Assembly: GCA_000231825.2 (NCBI GenBank)
Contig: JH720296.1
Span: forward strand, 496,001-560,000
Length of the DNA: 64,000 nucleotides
Source: Tetrahymena elliotti 4EA
Lineage: Eukaryota > Ciliophora > Oligohymenophorea > Hymenostomatida > Tetrahymenidae
Direction of reading: 5' to 3'
Below are positions 49,949-62,852 of this stretch, piece after piece. Position 1 is the first letter of the stretch. Each line of letters opens with the position of its first letter. A program made the position numbers and the translations under genes. Below the pieces are notes generated by a model. The model was not told the DNA's origin, did no database searches, and was given only the letters and a program-made list of their open reading frames with translations.

Positions 49949-52900
49949 ATGTCAAACGAATAGAAGATAAATTAAATCAAAGTAAACAACTCTATAGCAT
50001 TTGATATCTACGCCTTAATATGGAAACATGAGCACTCATCTAATCAATATACTTTTAAAGTCCCGAATACAATAGTATTTAAAAATCAAGAGCCTGTCTT
50101 ATGGATATACTCTAATCCTAATAATTAGGTTATGAAAAAAACTGCAGAAATTTTAACATTCGAGCATATAAAAGGGTTTTTTAATTCAATAAAAAATGTT
50201 AGTGGGATAGTTGCATAGTATATATTTCAATAGAATGATAGATTATAGATTAAATATTTGAAAACAGAAGAAATAAGTAAACATTTACCATCAATTATAT
50301 TGATTTATAGCAAAAAAACCATTTTAAAAATGTAATAGATAGCTTTTTAGACCAAAGAATAAATAGAATATCTGATGGCATATTATAGTAATTTATCGAT
50401 CCTTGTACATAAAGAAATTGTAAAATGTTTAGTAATTTTTATAGATAAGCAAATGATTAATATTTTTTCATAATAAAGCTGTTATATAGGCATAAAATAT
50501 TCACTAGAATTGTTCCTTGCTTAAGCTAATTAACAAGCAAAATATATACAACTAGAAAATAGATTTATATGAGAGAGCTTGTACCTTCGATGGGTTACAA
50601 AATAAATCAGAATCAAGTAAATAAAATTATTTAAAATTTTATGAAATTAACATCATCATCATCATCATCTTCATTTGTCTAAGTTCTTTTGTTAATATGA
50701 AATAGTTAATTTGAAAGGAAAGATATGCTCTATCATTAAATAATGCATCAACGAAATACAATCTGTATATTACTTACAATTTTCTTCTTGTTGATTTTAA
50801 ATATTTCTTTAATAAACAATAAAAGAATATTATCTTAAATTAAGTTGGACCTTCAAGAATTAAAAAAATTACTTGCTACTTTAAAGAAGATGAGAATGAG
50901 AATATTTATTTTCTATGGGCTAATTATATTAAAATGGAAACAAGAAGCAGCTCTCTATAAAGCAAGTCATAAATATTTTTAAAAAACTCTATTAATTTAG
51001 AAAAATCTCAATACAGTAGCAACAAAAGCTAATATAGAGAACTAAAAGTAACTCCAAATTATTTTATAAATTCAAAAAACTCATCTCATTCGTTATTTTA
51101 AAGTAATAAAAAAGCTTACAACTACAACAATATTCTCCAAATTCAAATAACTAATTTTAAATAGAGTGTTATTAATGTAGCTTAAAGAAAGTTAAAGAAT
51201 CTTTTTTTAGTATAACATATAAATGTCTCATAGACTACTAACTATATTTGGACTAGTCTAATGTAGAAACTCAAAAATTAAAAGTCCCTGAATCAGTTAA
51301 TTAGTATAAAAATAAGTTTACTAACAAACCATAACAAGTCTATCATATTCCTCGTATTTTATAAATTATTCATCCAAATTTGAAATATCCTACATATGTA
51401 TGTATAAAAGAAAGTCCTTAATTCTTCAATAGAAACGCAGAGTAAGATTTTTATCATTTTTTATTTCAAAAATAAGAGAAAATATCTTGAGAGTCATTAA
51501 TTTATTTTTATAAAAAGAGTATGCTCTGAATGCTATTAAGAAATAATTCAGAAAGTAACTTAGCATACAAACAAAATGAATAACCAAACAATCAAGAATA
51601 TAAAAAGATCAATATCAGTTGGAAATAATAGAAGCTAAGGAGCTGTTCCATATTATATTAGCCAATCAGAATAAAAATATCCTCATAGAATTAGATTAGC
51701 TTCAGCTAAGCAAATTAAACTGTTTCCTTAGTAGTAGTAGCAGCTTTAATTTAGCCCATAAAAGGTTATTGAAGATGACTCTGAATGTAATTAACCAACT
51801 GTTTTTGTAAAAGCTTATGAAAAATTAGCTATGGGTGTTCATTCGTTAAGTGGATTCTAATCTAGAAATAACATAGAAAGTAAAATAAATTTATGAATGA
51901 TTCAAAAAATAAATTAAAAATATAAATATATAGATTTAGAATAATCAATTATGTCTACAGCAACAAATAATTTTAGTATATTAAATGAGTTTAGCAGGCC
52001 TAAGAGTAGTATATCTGAAGCTTAAATTAGAAAATATAAGAATTCAGTCTAATCATAGTAATCTTAGGAGAGTTTAAGTAAATTTTTGAAAATATTTTTT
52101 ATTTTTTTTAATTAAATATTTTATTAGTTAAGAGTGTTGGTGGCAATTCAAATGGCTTTGCTTTTAAAAAAGTTTATTCTTATTATAGTAGTGTAGAGGA
52201 AGGTATGGATGTTCCTTAAATTTCTCAAAACTTATAAAAGAATTTTAGCTAGAATAGAGAAACAGAAAAAATTTCAACCAAATAAGGTGCTTCAGAAACA
52301 TAATCAGTTTAGAACGAAATTATTCTGTTAAGTTAAGAAAAAAATGAAGAAACTCCATAAACAATATCTGTTAAAGGAGTATTAGAATCATAATAATAAT
52401 AAAATCAATAAATAAGTTAATAAGAATCGTAAAATGCTTAATAACCAAATATTGAGGATATAACTCTTTTTAACTTAGTAAAACTCTCAGAGAAAAAAGA
52501 TGAAGCATATAATTTTTTAAACATTTAAAAATTTCCTGAGCACATTAATACTCCAACATTTTCTATTAACAAACCAGTTTAAAATGCTACTAAAAATGAT
52601 AATTTAAACAAAGTTGATTTACTTTAAGAATCTAAATAATAGCCTTATCAATTCAGATTAAGCTTTGGTAACTCAACCTTTGGAGAGTATTAATAATTTT
52701 AGAAAAATAGATAAATATAAGATGGGTCTAAAAAAGAAACCAAACCAAGCCAACCATCCTTTTTTTAAAATTCAAAAGAAAAAGATCAAAATGAAGAAAT
52801 AATTATTAGTAATGAAGAAAGCAATCCTTAAAAAGATGAAGCTGAATAAACTCAAAGAAAATCAAGCCAAAGTTCTTAAAGTAAAGGCTCTTAACTGGAT

Positions 52901-53347
52901 TTAAGAAAATATAGCTAAAAAAGTGAAAACACAGATACCATTGCTGAAGAAATATAGATTGATAGTCAAACTATTAGTTAAGCTTAGAGTAAGAAATCAT
53001 TTAAAAGCCTCAGTACTAATAAAGAATAAAAAGAAGTAAATTCGATACAAGAATCTATTTTAACTTCAGAAGCTGAAAATCCAGAACTAAAATAAACACA
53101 TAAATAAACCTTTTTTTTGAGAAATAGCTTCACAAAATCTTAAGTTGAGTAACAAAACTCAGGAAACAAATCTAAAAACAGCATAAACATAAATAGCAAT
53201 AGCAACTAGGATAATAAAAGCAATATTAGTAATAATGATTTGCCTGTAAATATGATCTCCAATTCAAATCATATTCCAATTAAAAAAGAAAGAGGATTAT
53301 TCAATCTCAAAAAAATTCAAAGTAGTAATAAACTAAATTAAAAGTGA
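49949..53347 (+). CDS. Large low-complexity protein with paired-Cys zinc motif
   Basis: Multi-exon gene starting MSNEQKINQIKVNNSIAFDI at 49949; stop TGA at 53345-53347. The first ~170 residues look globular (FDIYALIWKHEHSS, FEHIKGFFNSIKNVSGIVAQ). A middle part carries CysxxCys pairs: KCYQCSLKKV, a single YKCLIDY, and later VCSECYQEII, compatible with a split zinc-binding site. The C-terminal ~600 residues, from about 51570, are one long exon rich in Gln, Ser, Asn and Glu, probably disordered, ending GLFNLKKIQSSNKLNQK. I do not recognise the family. Splicing between about 50390 and 50850 is uncertain because several frames are open; the first ~450 nt could even be a separate gene. A (CAT)n run at about 50647-50668 lies in a probable intron. 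Confidence 0.65.
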
Positions 53348-54282
53348 AAAACCATATTTATTTTTTTATTAAATAATCACAATTTATTACAAAAATTTAA
53401 AGTACAACAATTCCCATATCAAATTATATTATTCTTCTGTAATATTTATTTATCAAATCTCAATTCCCTTCTCCAAAATATTAAATTTATCCAAATTTAA
53501 ATGCTTTGATTATTAAATTAGCTATTTTTTATTTCAATAAAAAATTTAAAAATAAATGAATCTAACCTATGCAAACTTCATTCACTTGAAAATATTAAAT
53601 TTTCTGAAATATTTTATTAGCTTAGTCATTCAATCCAAAATAAAGAAAAAAAATATGAAATATTAAATTTAATTTGAATTGTCAATCTTAAAATTCATAA
53701 AAAAATATCAAAAATTTAAAAGAAATTTATTTGTTCATTTCCATGATTTATTTAAAAGAAACAAATCTTAAAAAAAACTTTCTTCTAAAAATTAAATAGA
53801 ATTTAGATCAAATAGAGCAAACATTTTTCGCTAAAAATATGGGCACTCTGAATTTAAGGTTTTAATTTTCATTATGTATCTAACTTATTTGATTAATTTT
53901 CTTAATAAAAAAATTACATTTGAAAATTAGAGTTAAAATATTAAAATTTATTTAAAAAATGAAACCAAATTTTTTTATTTTCAAAATCTGAATTCAAACT
54001 ATTTTACTTTAATTATTAAACATTTTAAATCAAACTAGATTAAGTTCACCAAATTTTTTCCATTTTAATTAGTTAAATTTTTTTTATTCATTTTATTTTA
54101 AGAAGTTGTCCAATAAATATAAAAGAAAATTTAAACAAAAAATTAAATAAATAAAGTTTTAAAAATGAAGAAATTTTAATAATTTTTACTATTTTTAATC
54201 AAACTAGGTGAATTTTTAACATGTTTATTTAAATTTATTAGATAATGAAGTTAATATAACTATTAAAATTATTAAGTTTGTT
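53348..54282. other. Convergent intergenic spacer
   Basis: About 935 bp of very AT-rich sequence between convergent genes. Nothing recognised. Confidence 0.45.
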
Positions 54283-56720
54283 TCAATTTTTTTAAACCCC
54301 AAAGACATCAAAATACTATTGTAAATTATAATCTACATCAGCTTATTTCGACTATGATCCTTTGTAACCAGAAATAATATTATTAGATAAATTTTGAGCC
54401 AAATTTTTAATGGAATTTATATCATAAATTAAATCTTCGTCTTTATATTAAAATATTGATTTTTTTTATTAGAATTTGTTAAAAACGGCCTCATTGGCAA
54501 CAGACGATGATTCTTTTTATTTTGTACTATTTTGATTAATCTCTATTTTAGGTTTTAATGATAAGTCATCAAAGTATTGATCAGAACCTTTTTAACTATC
54601 ATTATATTCAGGAAGTACTATTAGTGAGGTTAAAGTAGGAGGGTAAGTTAAATTTTCATAAGGGATTGGCCTTATATATCTTTTCGATTAATGTTTTGAT
54701 TAGAAGCACGATTCATAAAACTATCTAGCTGCTTTATTTTCTTTTTCTTCAAAATCTTCTTCCAAATCTATACTATTATTCTTCTTATCATCTTCATCAT
54801 CATCTTTATTATCAGACTTTTCTTCTTCTTTTAAGTTTTTTAACGAACCTTCTCTAGAAATAGATGTTTCCTGTGAAATTAATTTGTTTATTTCCATACA
54901 AATAAATAATTGTAAATCAAAGGCAAGTGCATCATCTAAATTATACTCATAAATAGGCTTATTTCTATCATCAACTTGTATTTTTTAGAATATGATGCTG
55001 TCAAATTAAAATATGAAATACATTTTCTCAATATTATGACCTATCTTTTATATATTCTCATCCTTTAAATAATTACGGAAGATGTGAACTAGTTTTTGGC
55101 AGTTATTAAAAAGAATAGAGTTAATTATTTTCTCAACAGCCTATTAAATTATAAATTTTTAAAAATCAATTAATTTAAATCAAATTTCATTCAAATTACC
55201 TTAGAAATTTTTTCTTTTTTTCTCAGATGGTAATCTTTGCTTTGTATTTGATCATCCCTCTCACCATATTCATCTATATTATCATCACTATCATTTCGTG
55301 AATTCTCATAATAAGATTCATCATCTCCATCTTCATGTTCTTCCTTAAAATCTATTAGCTTCTTTTTGAACTTTTGTTTCATGAAAAACTAATTATTTTC
55401 TCTATCATGCTCATAAAGTATATTTAAGTTATTAGAATCTTTAAAGCATTTATATGTTTCTACTACTCCTTTTAAGATTGATTTTGACTTTATTGTTTCT
55501 TTAAGAGTTCTGTAAAGCTATATTATAATTGTATACTAACCCTGATAATATTACCAGTTAGGATACTCAGCAAAAATAAATTCATTTAAAATGTTGATAT
55601 TCGTTTTGGCTAACATCTCTATGTGATCTAAAAAGCTTTGATGCTCAGTTATTTTATTTGAACTGACTTTACTAAAATTTTATTTTATTTAAATTTCATT
55701 TTTGAAGTTTTTTTCTGCAAAAGGATAGTAATCTAAAATATCATCTATTTTTAAATCAAATTTAAGGTATCTCTTCTTAATTGTCTCATCATCAAATTCA
55801 TCTTATTAGTTGAACTCTCCAAAACTAAACTCATATGTCTCATTTTTTTATTATTCTTTTTCTTCACTAGGCAAATATGTTTGCTGAAAAAATTATTATT
55901 TCCTACACAATCCATTGTTATTTTTAAACTTCTCCAGCCTTTCACTAATTTCTTTATTTTCTTCTAAATACAATTCCTCTTCACTCTTTTCACTTTTGTT
56001 TGATCTACTACTTTTTAACTTATCAAAACAATATGTTTCGAAAAGAAGTTCAACCCAAAAATGGTAAAATCTTCTCAAAATGCATGTAATTCTTTCCAAT
56101 ATTTGGTATTAATCTTTGATTTTAAATGAAATACAACAATAAAAGAATTCAATTTCCAGATATTTAAGTTATTAGTAGCAGAATTCTAGTGTGAGATGAT
56201 CAGTCAGAATCAAGCTTTCATTATAAAAAGAATCATAAGTTATTTACAACATATTTTTAATAAGATTCTTGAATTGAAATACCATTTCATGATCTTTGCA
56301 ATCATCTTACCCTCTATCTAACAAAATAGTTTCTATATCATGCTAATAATTTTGCTCATAGAATCTAGCTTAAATTTTGCCTTAATTTTTTTTTAAACAT
56401 TTTTTTCTTACTAAATAGTTCTTTTTGTTTGGTAAATTCTTAAATGCAATGAAATTTCTATAATTGTCTTTGAAATATTTGTACTCAGGAAAGTAATTTT
56501 TATAGAATTTTACAGCAGCCTTACGAAAACAGTCCTTTTAGTTCTTTAACTTTGTTAGGCACACATAATCAAATATATACAACCATACTTACTTAGCTTC
56601 ATCATCTCTTACCTGATAAACTTGATACAATTTACTTAAATCTACAGAAAAAGACTTTATGGAATGGAAATTCCAATTGTATTCTTTTATTTTTTAATTC
56701 TCGCTGTTTGAATATGACAT
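54283..56720 (-). CDS. Large acidic protein of unknown function
   Basis: Two exons (56720-55200 and 55140-54283, intron 55141-55199) total 2379 nt, 792 residues, both in phase 0. It starts MSYSNSENQKIKEYNWNFHS. The N-terminal ~500 residues are helical with many aromatic and charged residues (FYKNYFPEYKYFKDNYRNF, ITCILRRFYHFWVELLFETY). An acidic stretch follows around 55220-55330 (DFKEEHEDGDDESYYENSRN). The second exon has a structured part (NSILFNNCQKLVHIFRNYLK), a second acidic run (EEEKSDNKDDDEDDKKN) and a C-terminal PYENLTYPPTLTSLIVLPEY segment. No signal peptide, membrane segment or enzymatic motif is visible. I do not recognise it; the ordered first half argues that it is a folded intracellular protein. 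Confidence 0.72.
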
Positions 56721-57491
56721 ATCTTTTTTCTAAAATTGATGAAATGGATATTAAAATATTATAAAACTTGTGTAATTATTTTTTAATCAATAAACAATTT
56801 TTAATATTTAAAATCTTACTTGCTTTTAATATTTGTAAATTTTTGAAATTTTGTTTCGTTATTAACACTCAATTAAAGCTATTAGAAGGTTATAATATTA
56901 ATTAACAATACTCTATTATTCTATTTGATTGAGATATTTCCTAAAAAAAGAATCACAAAAAATTCATATGGAATTATTGAAATTTACATAAAGAATATGT
57001 CAAATTAAAATCAATTTAATTTTATCAAAAAACTGTAAAAAAAATAATTTTGCATATTAGTTTATTTGTTCATTCATTTCAAAATATAAAAAATAATTAT
57101 TTGAATTATTTAATAAAGAAAATTGTCTTTTTGTTTCCACAAAAAAAATTAAAATTTTTTAAATATGTTTAGCTCAAAGTATTTTTTTATGGTATTTAGC
57201 AATTTAAAATCTAATTCAATAATAAGAAATTGAATATTAACTGCTAGTGTTTCTATTCACCTATATTGTTAGTTTTTTCTAAACTTTTATTTTAAGTAAA
57301 TTTCTAAAACCATTTATTCTATCCTCTATTGTTAATCACTATTAAAATAATTAAGAGATGAAACAAAAGATTGAAATAAGAATAGTTAAGATTCAAATTT
57401 AATACTTAGTAAGAATAGTCTAAATAGATTACAATTCATATTAATGCTTTATATATTTATTTACTAGCTTATTTAATTATATTTATTCTTT
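56721..57491. other. Intergenic spacer
   Basis: About 770 bp between two minus-strand genes; AT-rich with nothing recognised. Confidence 0.45.
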
Positions 57492-57692
57492 TCATGAGTA
57501 CATAGTTTGTGATGGTTTTGAGCTTTCTACAAAGTTTTTAGAGCGTGCAAAATATCCTAAACCTGCACAGACAAACATGAAGAATATTACAAAAAGAATT
57601 ATGGTAGAGAATGTTTCAACTATATTGGTATTTTGAGCCTTAACATTACTGACTAGCATAAGTATCAAACCTAATAAATAGAGTAACTTCAT
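57492..57692 (-). CDS. Small secretory-pathway single-pass membrane protein
   Basis: A 66-residue frame with TGA at 57492-57494. It starts MKLLYLLGLILMLVSNVKAQ, a clean signal peptide with a likely cleavage after Ala19. A short ectodomain (NTNIVETFS) leads into a second hydrophobic segment, TIILFVIFFMFVCAGLGYFA, which would span the membrane. A polar tail RSKNFVESSKPSQTMYS would be cytosolic. The organisation of signal peptide, a very short luminal part, one membrane span and a short tail is like small regulatory or coat-associated membrane proteins. I do not recognise the family. Although short, the ordered features and a 5' context rich in A support a real gene. Confidence 0.7.
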   Translation of the reverse strand: MKLLYLLGLILMLVSNVKAQNTNIVETFSTIILFVIFFMFVCAGLGYFARSKNFVESSKPSQTMYS

Positions 57693-59459
57693 TTGTTCTG
57701 CTTTAATTTATTTCTATTAGTAACTTTTTTATATGAATGATTTTTTTTTCTTTGGTAAAAATTTAATAAATATTAATTAATTTCAATCAATATCTTAAAT
57801 ATTTCCTTAACCTTTCAATATGCACACCTTAAAAAAAACAAAAAGTGATATTTTTAAGTTTTCTACATTTTTTTTGACGTTTTTAAAATTAAAATGAAGG
57901 GAATTCTATAATTAAACACAATTTATAAATAATATTTGTTGATTTAATTTTCTTGTTTGAGATAAGTCAAAGCCAATTAAGCAAAATACATTTACTTATT
58001 TATACCTCTTAAAAAATTGCAAAAAATTAAAATCAATTATTTTTTTTCTTAAAAAGTAAAAAGTAGAAGATTTCAAATAAATTTCACTAGAATTTTTTTT
58101 ATTCTGTTAAGAAAAATGTATGTTTTTATAAATTTAATAATTCATAATTTGATAAAACAGTAGGATAAAATAGAAATATTTTCAACTAATTTAAAAAATA
58201 ATTTAATAAACTATGATAAATTTCTAAATTATTAAAAACATTATTTATCTTTTTAGATCCAAATGAATAGAATAAAAAATATTCAATTTTAAATATTAAA
58301 AAATGAAAAAATAAAAATAGAATAATTTTAAAAAAAAGATTTCAAAAGTAGAATATTAAAAAAATTCAGAAATAAATCTTTTAAATATTAAATTTAACAT
58401 CAAAAAAAAAGTGAATTAGATATTAAAAATAATAAAAATTTATTTTTGTTTTAAAATAAAATAGATTTAGAGATAAATTTTGAAAGAAAGCTATTAAAAA
58501 ATATTTATGATAAATAATTAAAAAATTCATTATAGAATAATCATAAAATTTAATCAGAAAAAATTTTATTTTTAAAGATTGATTTTATTAAAATTTAAAT
58601 TGAAAGTAATTAAAATAAATATCCAATCAAAATTAATAAAACATTTTTTATTTTTGAGAGATTGAAAGGAATAAATAAGTAAATTAGAAGAAAAATAAAT
58701 AAATTAAAATAAATGAGAAGAGTAATTATTTTATCTATTTATTAAAGAATGAATTTAATTGTGCTCATAAAATTAAAAAAAATTTAAATGTCAATTTACT
58801 TTTGGTATTTTTTGGCAAAATTAAAAAATGTCTTAGATGCATATTAATTGTTTAAGGAGTTATTCTATGAATAATTTAAAAGAATATTATATAATATATT
58901 TTTATTTATTTAAAAAGTTAGGATATTCAAAAAGTTTATGTGGAAGTTGAAATGAGCTAAAATAATAATAATAATATTATATAGAAGATCAAAATGATGT
59001 GATAATAAAGATTATGACTCACCATAACATATTTTTAATAGCAATTATGAGATTTTTTGATAGAAAGAATTTCTGAAAGAAATATCCATTAATTTCTTAG
59101 AAATAAATTTTAACTATGACAGAAGATACTAATTAAAAGAATTCTAGAAGAATAATTTTTTGATTAATAAATGGTATTGACTTAAATAATACTTGCTTCT
59201 AATGGCTTATTATTTTATATTATGAATTATTTTAATTTAAAAGATATCCTTCTTTCTCATATTAAACCATACACACTCCACACCTACGGGTAAGACCAAA
59301 CTTAATAATTTGAACTAAAATTATGTTTTCAATCAAAGAGAACTGACCAATATTTTTTCATTCTATTTTCAAATCCTTTTAGTATTTTTTGAGCAAAAAT
59401 AAAATAATTTGCATTTTTCTATTTTAAGGATGCATAAATTGGTGCTTGAGAGAAAAAGA
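57693..59459. other. Long intergenic spacer
   Basis: About 1.8 kb of extremely AT-rich sequence. A brief GC-richer string at about 59268-59300 (CACACTCCACACCTACGGG) stands out but matches nothing I recognise. No gene was seen. Confidence 0.45.
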
Positions 59460-60650
59460 TAATATTTTTAAGAAAAATAATTTTAAAAAAAGAATAAACA
59501 AAAAATAAAGTATAATTAGTCACTTTTCTTTGTTATCTTTTATTAGGCATACGCTAAATAAAAGTAATTATTTTAGAAGGAATAATACGAGCTGTTTATT
59601 TTATTGATTTGTTCATTTATTTTTTCCTAATTATTCTATTTAAATGCTCATAAAGAGATATTTCTTTTGTTTTAGAGAGTAATAAAGCATAATAATATCC
59701 CAAGCTCTGCAGTATGTAAGCGAAAAGAGATATCTTCGAAGCCTAAAATCCTTGGCTAAAATAATTTCTTATAGATAGAATAGAGGAAAATTTATTTACT
59801 AAATTTAGAAACATTATTTCTGATTAGAGCTCTTCTGGCTAACAAGATATTTAGAAATAAAAAAATAGTAAATGGCAATGGGGGAGATCTCGGCGCATTA
59901 GTATTGGGGCTTATAAAACCTTGGAAGGGTTATTGCAAAAGAAATTGTTTACCTGTTAAATTAAAATTACTTGAAAATTTTTTATTTTCTGGTATTTATT
60001 AAAGATTTACATAAATATTTATCAAACAAAAAATTTACAGGGTCAATTACAGGCCAGACCAGAATTGGACAGAATAATGAAATAAAATCCAAAAATTTAA
60101 ACCTGTTTCAAAAGAATTGAATGCTTCCAAACCAATGCTAAAATACTTAAAATAATTAAACCAAAAAGCCCATAAGACTTAGGACTCTCAAGAATTTAAT
60201 CCTGCTTCATTTTTTTAAAGTTGATGACCTGAGAGTTATTGATTTAGTTTCCTAGCGAGAAGTATTTACAGAACTTAATAACTAAAATGAAAAGAAAATT
60301 GAAATTTATCAAGGGTTTAAGAAAAACTCTAAAACAATCATAGAGGATTACAACACATATTTAAAATATTTGACTACTTAACAAAAAATTTGAGAGTAAG
60401 TACGAGTTCTGAAAATTTTAGCATATGTTGTCTCTCACTTATCTTTTTTAAATTACAATTTATGGATCTAATTAAATGGTATCTATGAAAAAAATTGGCA
60501 GTAAATTAGCTTTGATTACACAAACAATAATGCAAATAATCCAATTTGGATAATATCTTTTTTTAGAGGCTCAAGGCACATGAAAGAATCAAGAGACTAA
60601 AAAAATAAGTTATTTGTGAAAGGGTAAATGCCATAATATATATAATAAGA
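59460..60650 (+). pseudogene. Unrecognised coding-like locus, possibly decayed
   Basis: Three protein-like segments lie in the same orientation but not in one frame. From 59714, a frame starting MQAKRDIFEAQNPWLKQFLI runs 86 residues to TGA at 59972-59974 and includes KWQWGRSRRISIGAYKTLEG. From 60223 to TGA at 60391-60393 a frame reads DDLRVIDLVSQREVFTELNN and then KTIIEDYNTYLKYLTTQQ. From 60478 another reads GIYEKNWQQISFDYTNNNAN and then RGSRHMKESRDQKNK. GC content and rare codons (CGG, CGC, GGG) in the first segment are unlike the neighbours. Some joins can be made by plausible introns, others cannot, so this is either a real gene with a splice pattern I could not solve or a degenerate one. 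No family was identified; a weak similarity of the second segment to the end of an SRP54/Ffh M domain was not convincing. Confidence 0.4.
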
Positions 60651-61148
60651 TTACAATGCATAATAAAGATTACATTCATAAAATATAATAATTTATTTAT
60701 ATTTTGTATATTTGTTAATAAAGTTGTTATATATAATTCTGTTTTTGTTATAAAAATTTTTTAAATTGAAACTTTTTAACTACCCACTCTCTCTACTAGT
60801 TAGCTGTTTTGTAAGTTAACAAACAATTGAGTCAGTCTATTAGCCAAGCTGATACTCATGAGCGTTTTAGTTTTATTATAGATTTATTTTAGTTTAAATT
60901 AGTTACTTTTTTATATTGTATTAAATTATTCATAGAAAAATTGGATTAGTAGAAAGCAGGCTGTGGTATATTAATTGATAGATAGATTGAGTGAGTGATT
61001 ATTTTGTTATTAATATGAAAAGAGATATTCATATTTTGATATAATTTGGTTATAAATATTAGATTTGTTATACGTCATTTATATGTTTAAGAAGATTTTT
61101 ATTATTTAAAACTAAATTTAAGACTTATTTATTTTGAATATTTATCAT
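60651..61148. other. Convergent intergenic spacer
   Basis: About 500 bp of AT-rich sequence, with a short (GATA)n-like run near 60978. Nothing else recognised. Confidence 0.4.
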
Positions 61149-62162
61149 TCATTTTTATGGTTTTTGGAAAGGAGGTCTCTTGAAGATTCTTGTTTTAAGA
61201 ACATCTTAAAGCTTTTCTATATCAAAGGAAGTGCTTCTAATCTTTTCAACCAAGTCCTTATGAGCTATTTTATTTTATATATTTGATGATTCAATGTAGT
61301 TCATTATTTCTTCGGAACTGAAGTAGTGCTTAAATAATTTCCCGTAGTTGTTGTTAGAGAATAATTTAAGAAGTTTACTATTACTAGGCTTTTCAAGCAT
61401 TTTAGAATTGTATTATTTCTTGAATCTTTTTCTAATATTATCAATTAATTACTTCTAGTCTTTAGCTCCTTCTCCTGACTAAGCTATATTTTCAAATTCT
61501 TCTTATTTATTAGCTTCACAGATGTCGATTTCTTCATCTTATTCTAAGTTATCATTTTATTCAATAGCAATAGCGTTTTACTCTCCATTTTCTTAAATAT
61601 TCATGGGTTCTGTCTCCATTTATTATGTATTTTGATTTTCTTATGAAATCTTTTGGTTATTGTTAGAGCAGCATTCTATTAAATCTTCTTCTTTAGCAGA
61701 GACAAATACATACTCCATAAATCCTTTCAGAATGTTTTTAGCCATATTTACGGCATTACCTTTGCATGCCCCATTTTCATCTTTATTATTGTCATTGTTA
61801 GCTGGCTTAGTATGTTATTTCTTGAGTGGTAATTCATTCAGCAAACCAGCTTAAAATTAAGGAGTGGAGGAATAGTTTCTTCTTGTTCTTGCAAATACAG
61901 TGAGTTCATCTGCATTAACTTGTTCTTAAGTTTTATCGCTGCATGATAAGTCTTGGTAGTCATTGTTAGAACCATCATTAAAATTATTTTCTTAACATCC
62001 AATCTTAGTTTGAATGGGAAGATGAGATTTGTATCTTTGGGGGAGAGATAATGTTTAACTGTTATCAATGTGCTATGATGTATGACTTGCAAACTCGGAG
62101 TGGATATCATTTTTGGACTCCCTATAACATTATTAAAATAAGTAATGAGTATCATAGTTCAT
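61149..62162 (-). CDS. Unrecognised intronless protein, 337 residues
   Basis: A continuous ciliate-code frame of 1014 nt, ATG at 62162 and TGA at 61149-61151. It starts MNYDTHYLFQCYRESKNDIH. The first ~100 residues are polar, with a short arginine-rich patch FARTRRNYSS. The middle has Asn/Glu-rich linkers (AKPANNDNNKDENGACKGNA, ENGEQNAIAIEQNDNLEQDE). The last ~110 residues are helical and better ordered: QLIDNIRKRFKKQYNSKMLE, NNNYGKLFKHYFSSEEIMNY and VEKIRSTSFDIEKL, ending FKRPPFQKPQK. No membrane segment or catalytic motif is visible. I do not recognise the family; the ordered helical C-terminus may be an interaction domain. The basic patch and acidic linkers would suit a nuclear protein, but that is speculation. 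Confidence 0.68.
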
Positions 62163-62852
62163 CAGAACAAACTCGTATGATTTAAAATGTAATATATAAA
62201 TTATCTATCTACCTTTATGAGTGGCTGATGGGTGCAATTAGAGGAGAATGTTAAGATGAGGTGTTACCTTGATACTATTTTGATTAAAAATAAAATTGAT
62301 TAGTAGGGAGTCATACATAATTCATTTAAAATATAATTAAAAGTTAATATCTAAACTTAATGAATGTCTACATGCTATTATGAAAGCAAGCAACCAAAAA
62401 AATATTTATGCTTACAATTTATATTAAAATTACAAAGACTACATTTCTGTGTTGGCGAAGTAGCAATAGCATACAGCTGAATTTTAATCAGAATTAACTG
62501 GATTGCAAAACCAGCCATTTAAAAAATGGAAAAGCTTTTGTATTTATTGATAAAGAAAGAAAGTTTTTTTATAGATTTCAACTTTCTGATTTAGAAATTT
62601 TTCCGAGATGATAATTAAAGTTTTATCCTATTTGAGTTATGTAATTGGATAGAAAGAAATTTTAAAAAGATAAATGAATAGTCATATATCAAAAAATTAA
62701 TGATTTTTAATATTTCATATTAATTTCTTTCAAGTTGGATTTTAGTCTTTATTAATTTTTAATTTACAGGAAATTCGAAAATTCACTCATTCTAATATAC
62801 AATCTTAATAACAAAATTTTCATTGTCAAAATGTGATAATCTTTAATTTGTA
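62163..62852. other. Intergenic spacer
   Basis: About 690 bp between two minus-strand genes. A GC-richer patch near 62450-62530 (GTGTTGGCGAAGTAGCAATA) stands out but matches nothing recognised. Confidence 0.4.

Noticed and set aside
50647..50668. (CAT)n array as a coding His/Ser repeat
   Set aside because: It lies in a probable intron and splicing around it restores frame; treated as a simple microsatellite.
60223..60393. SRP54/Ffh M-domain end
   Set aside because: The spacing of the last helices is similar, but the RIAxGSG core is absent and upstream segments do not fit an SRP54 protein.
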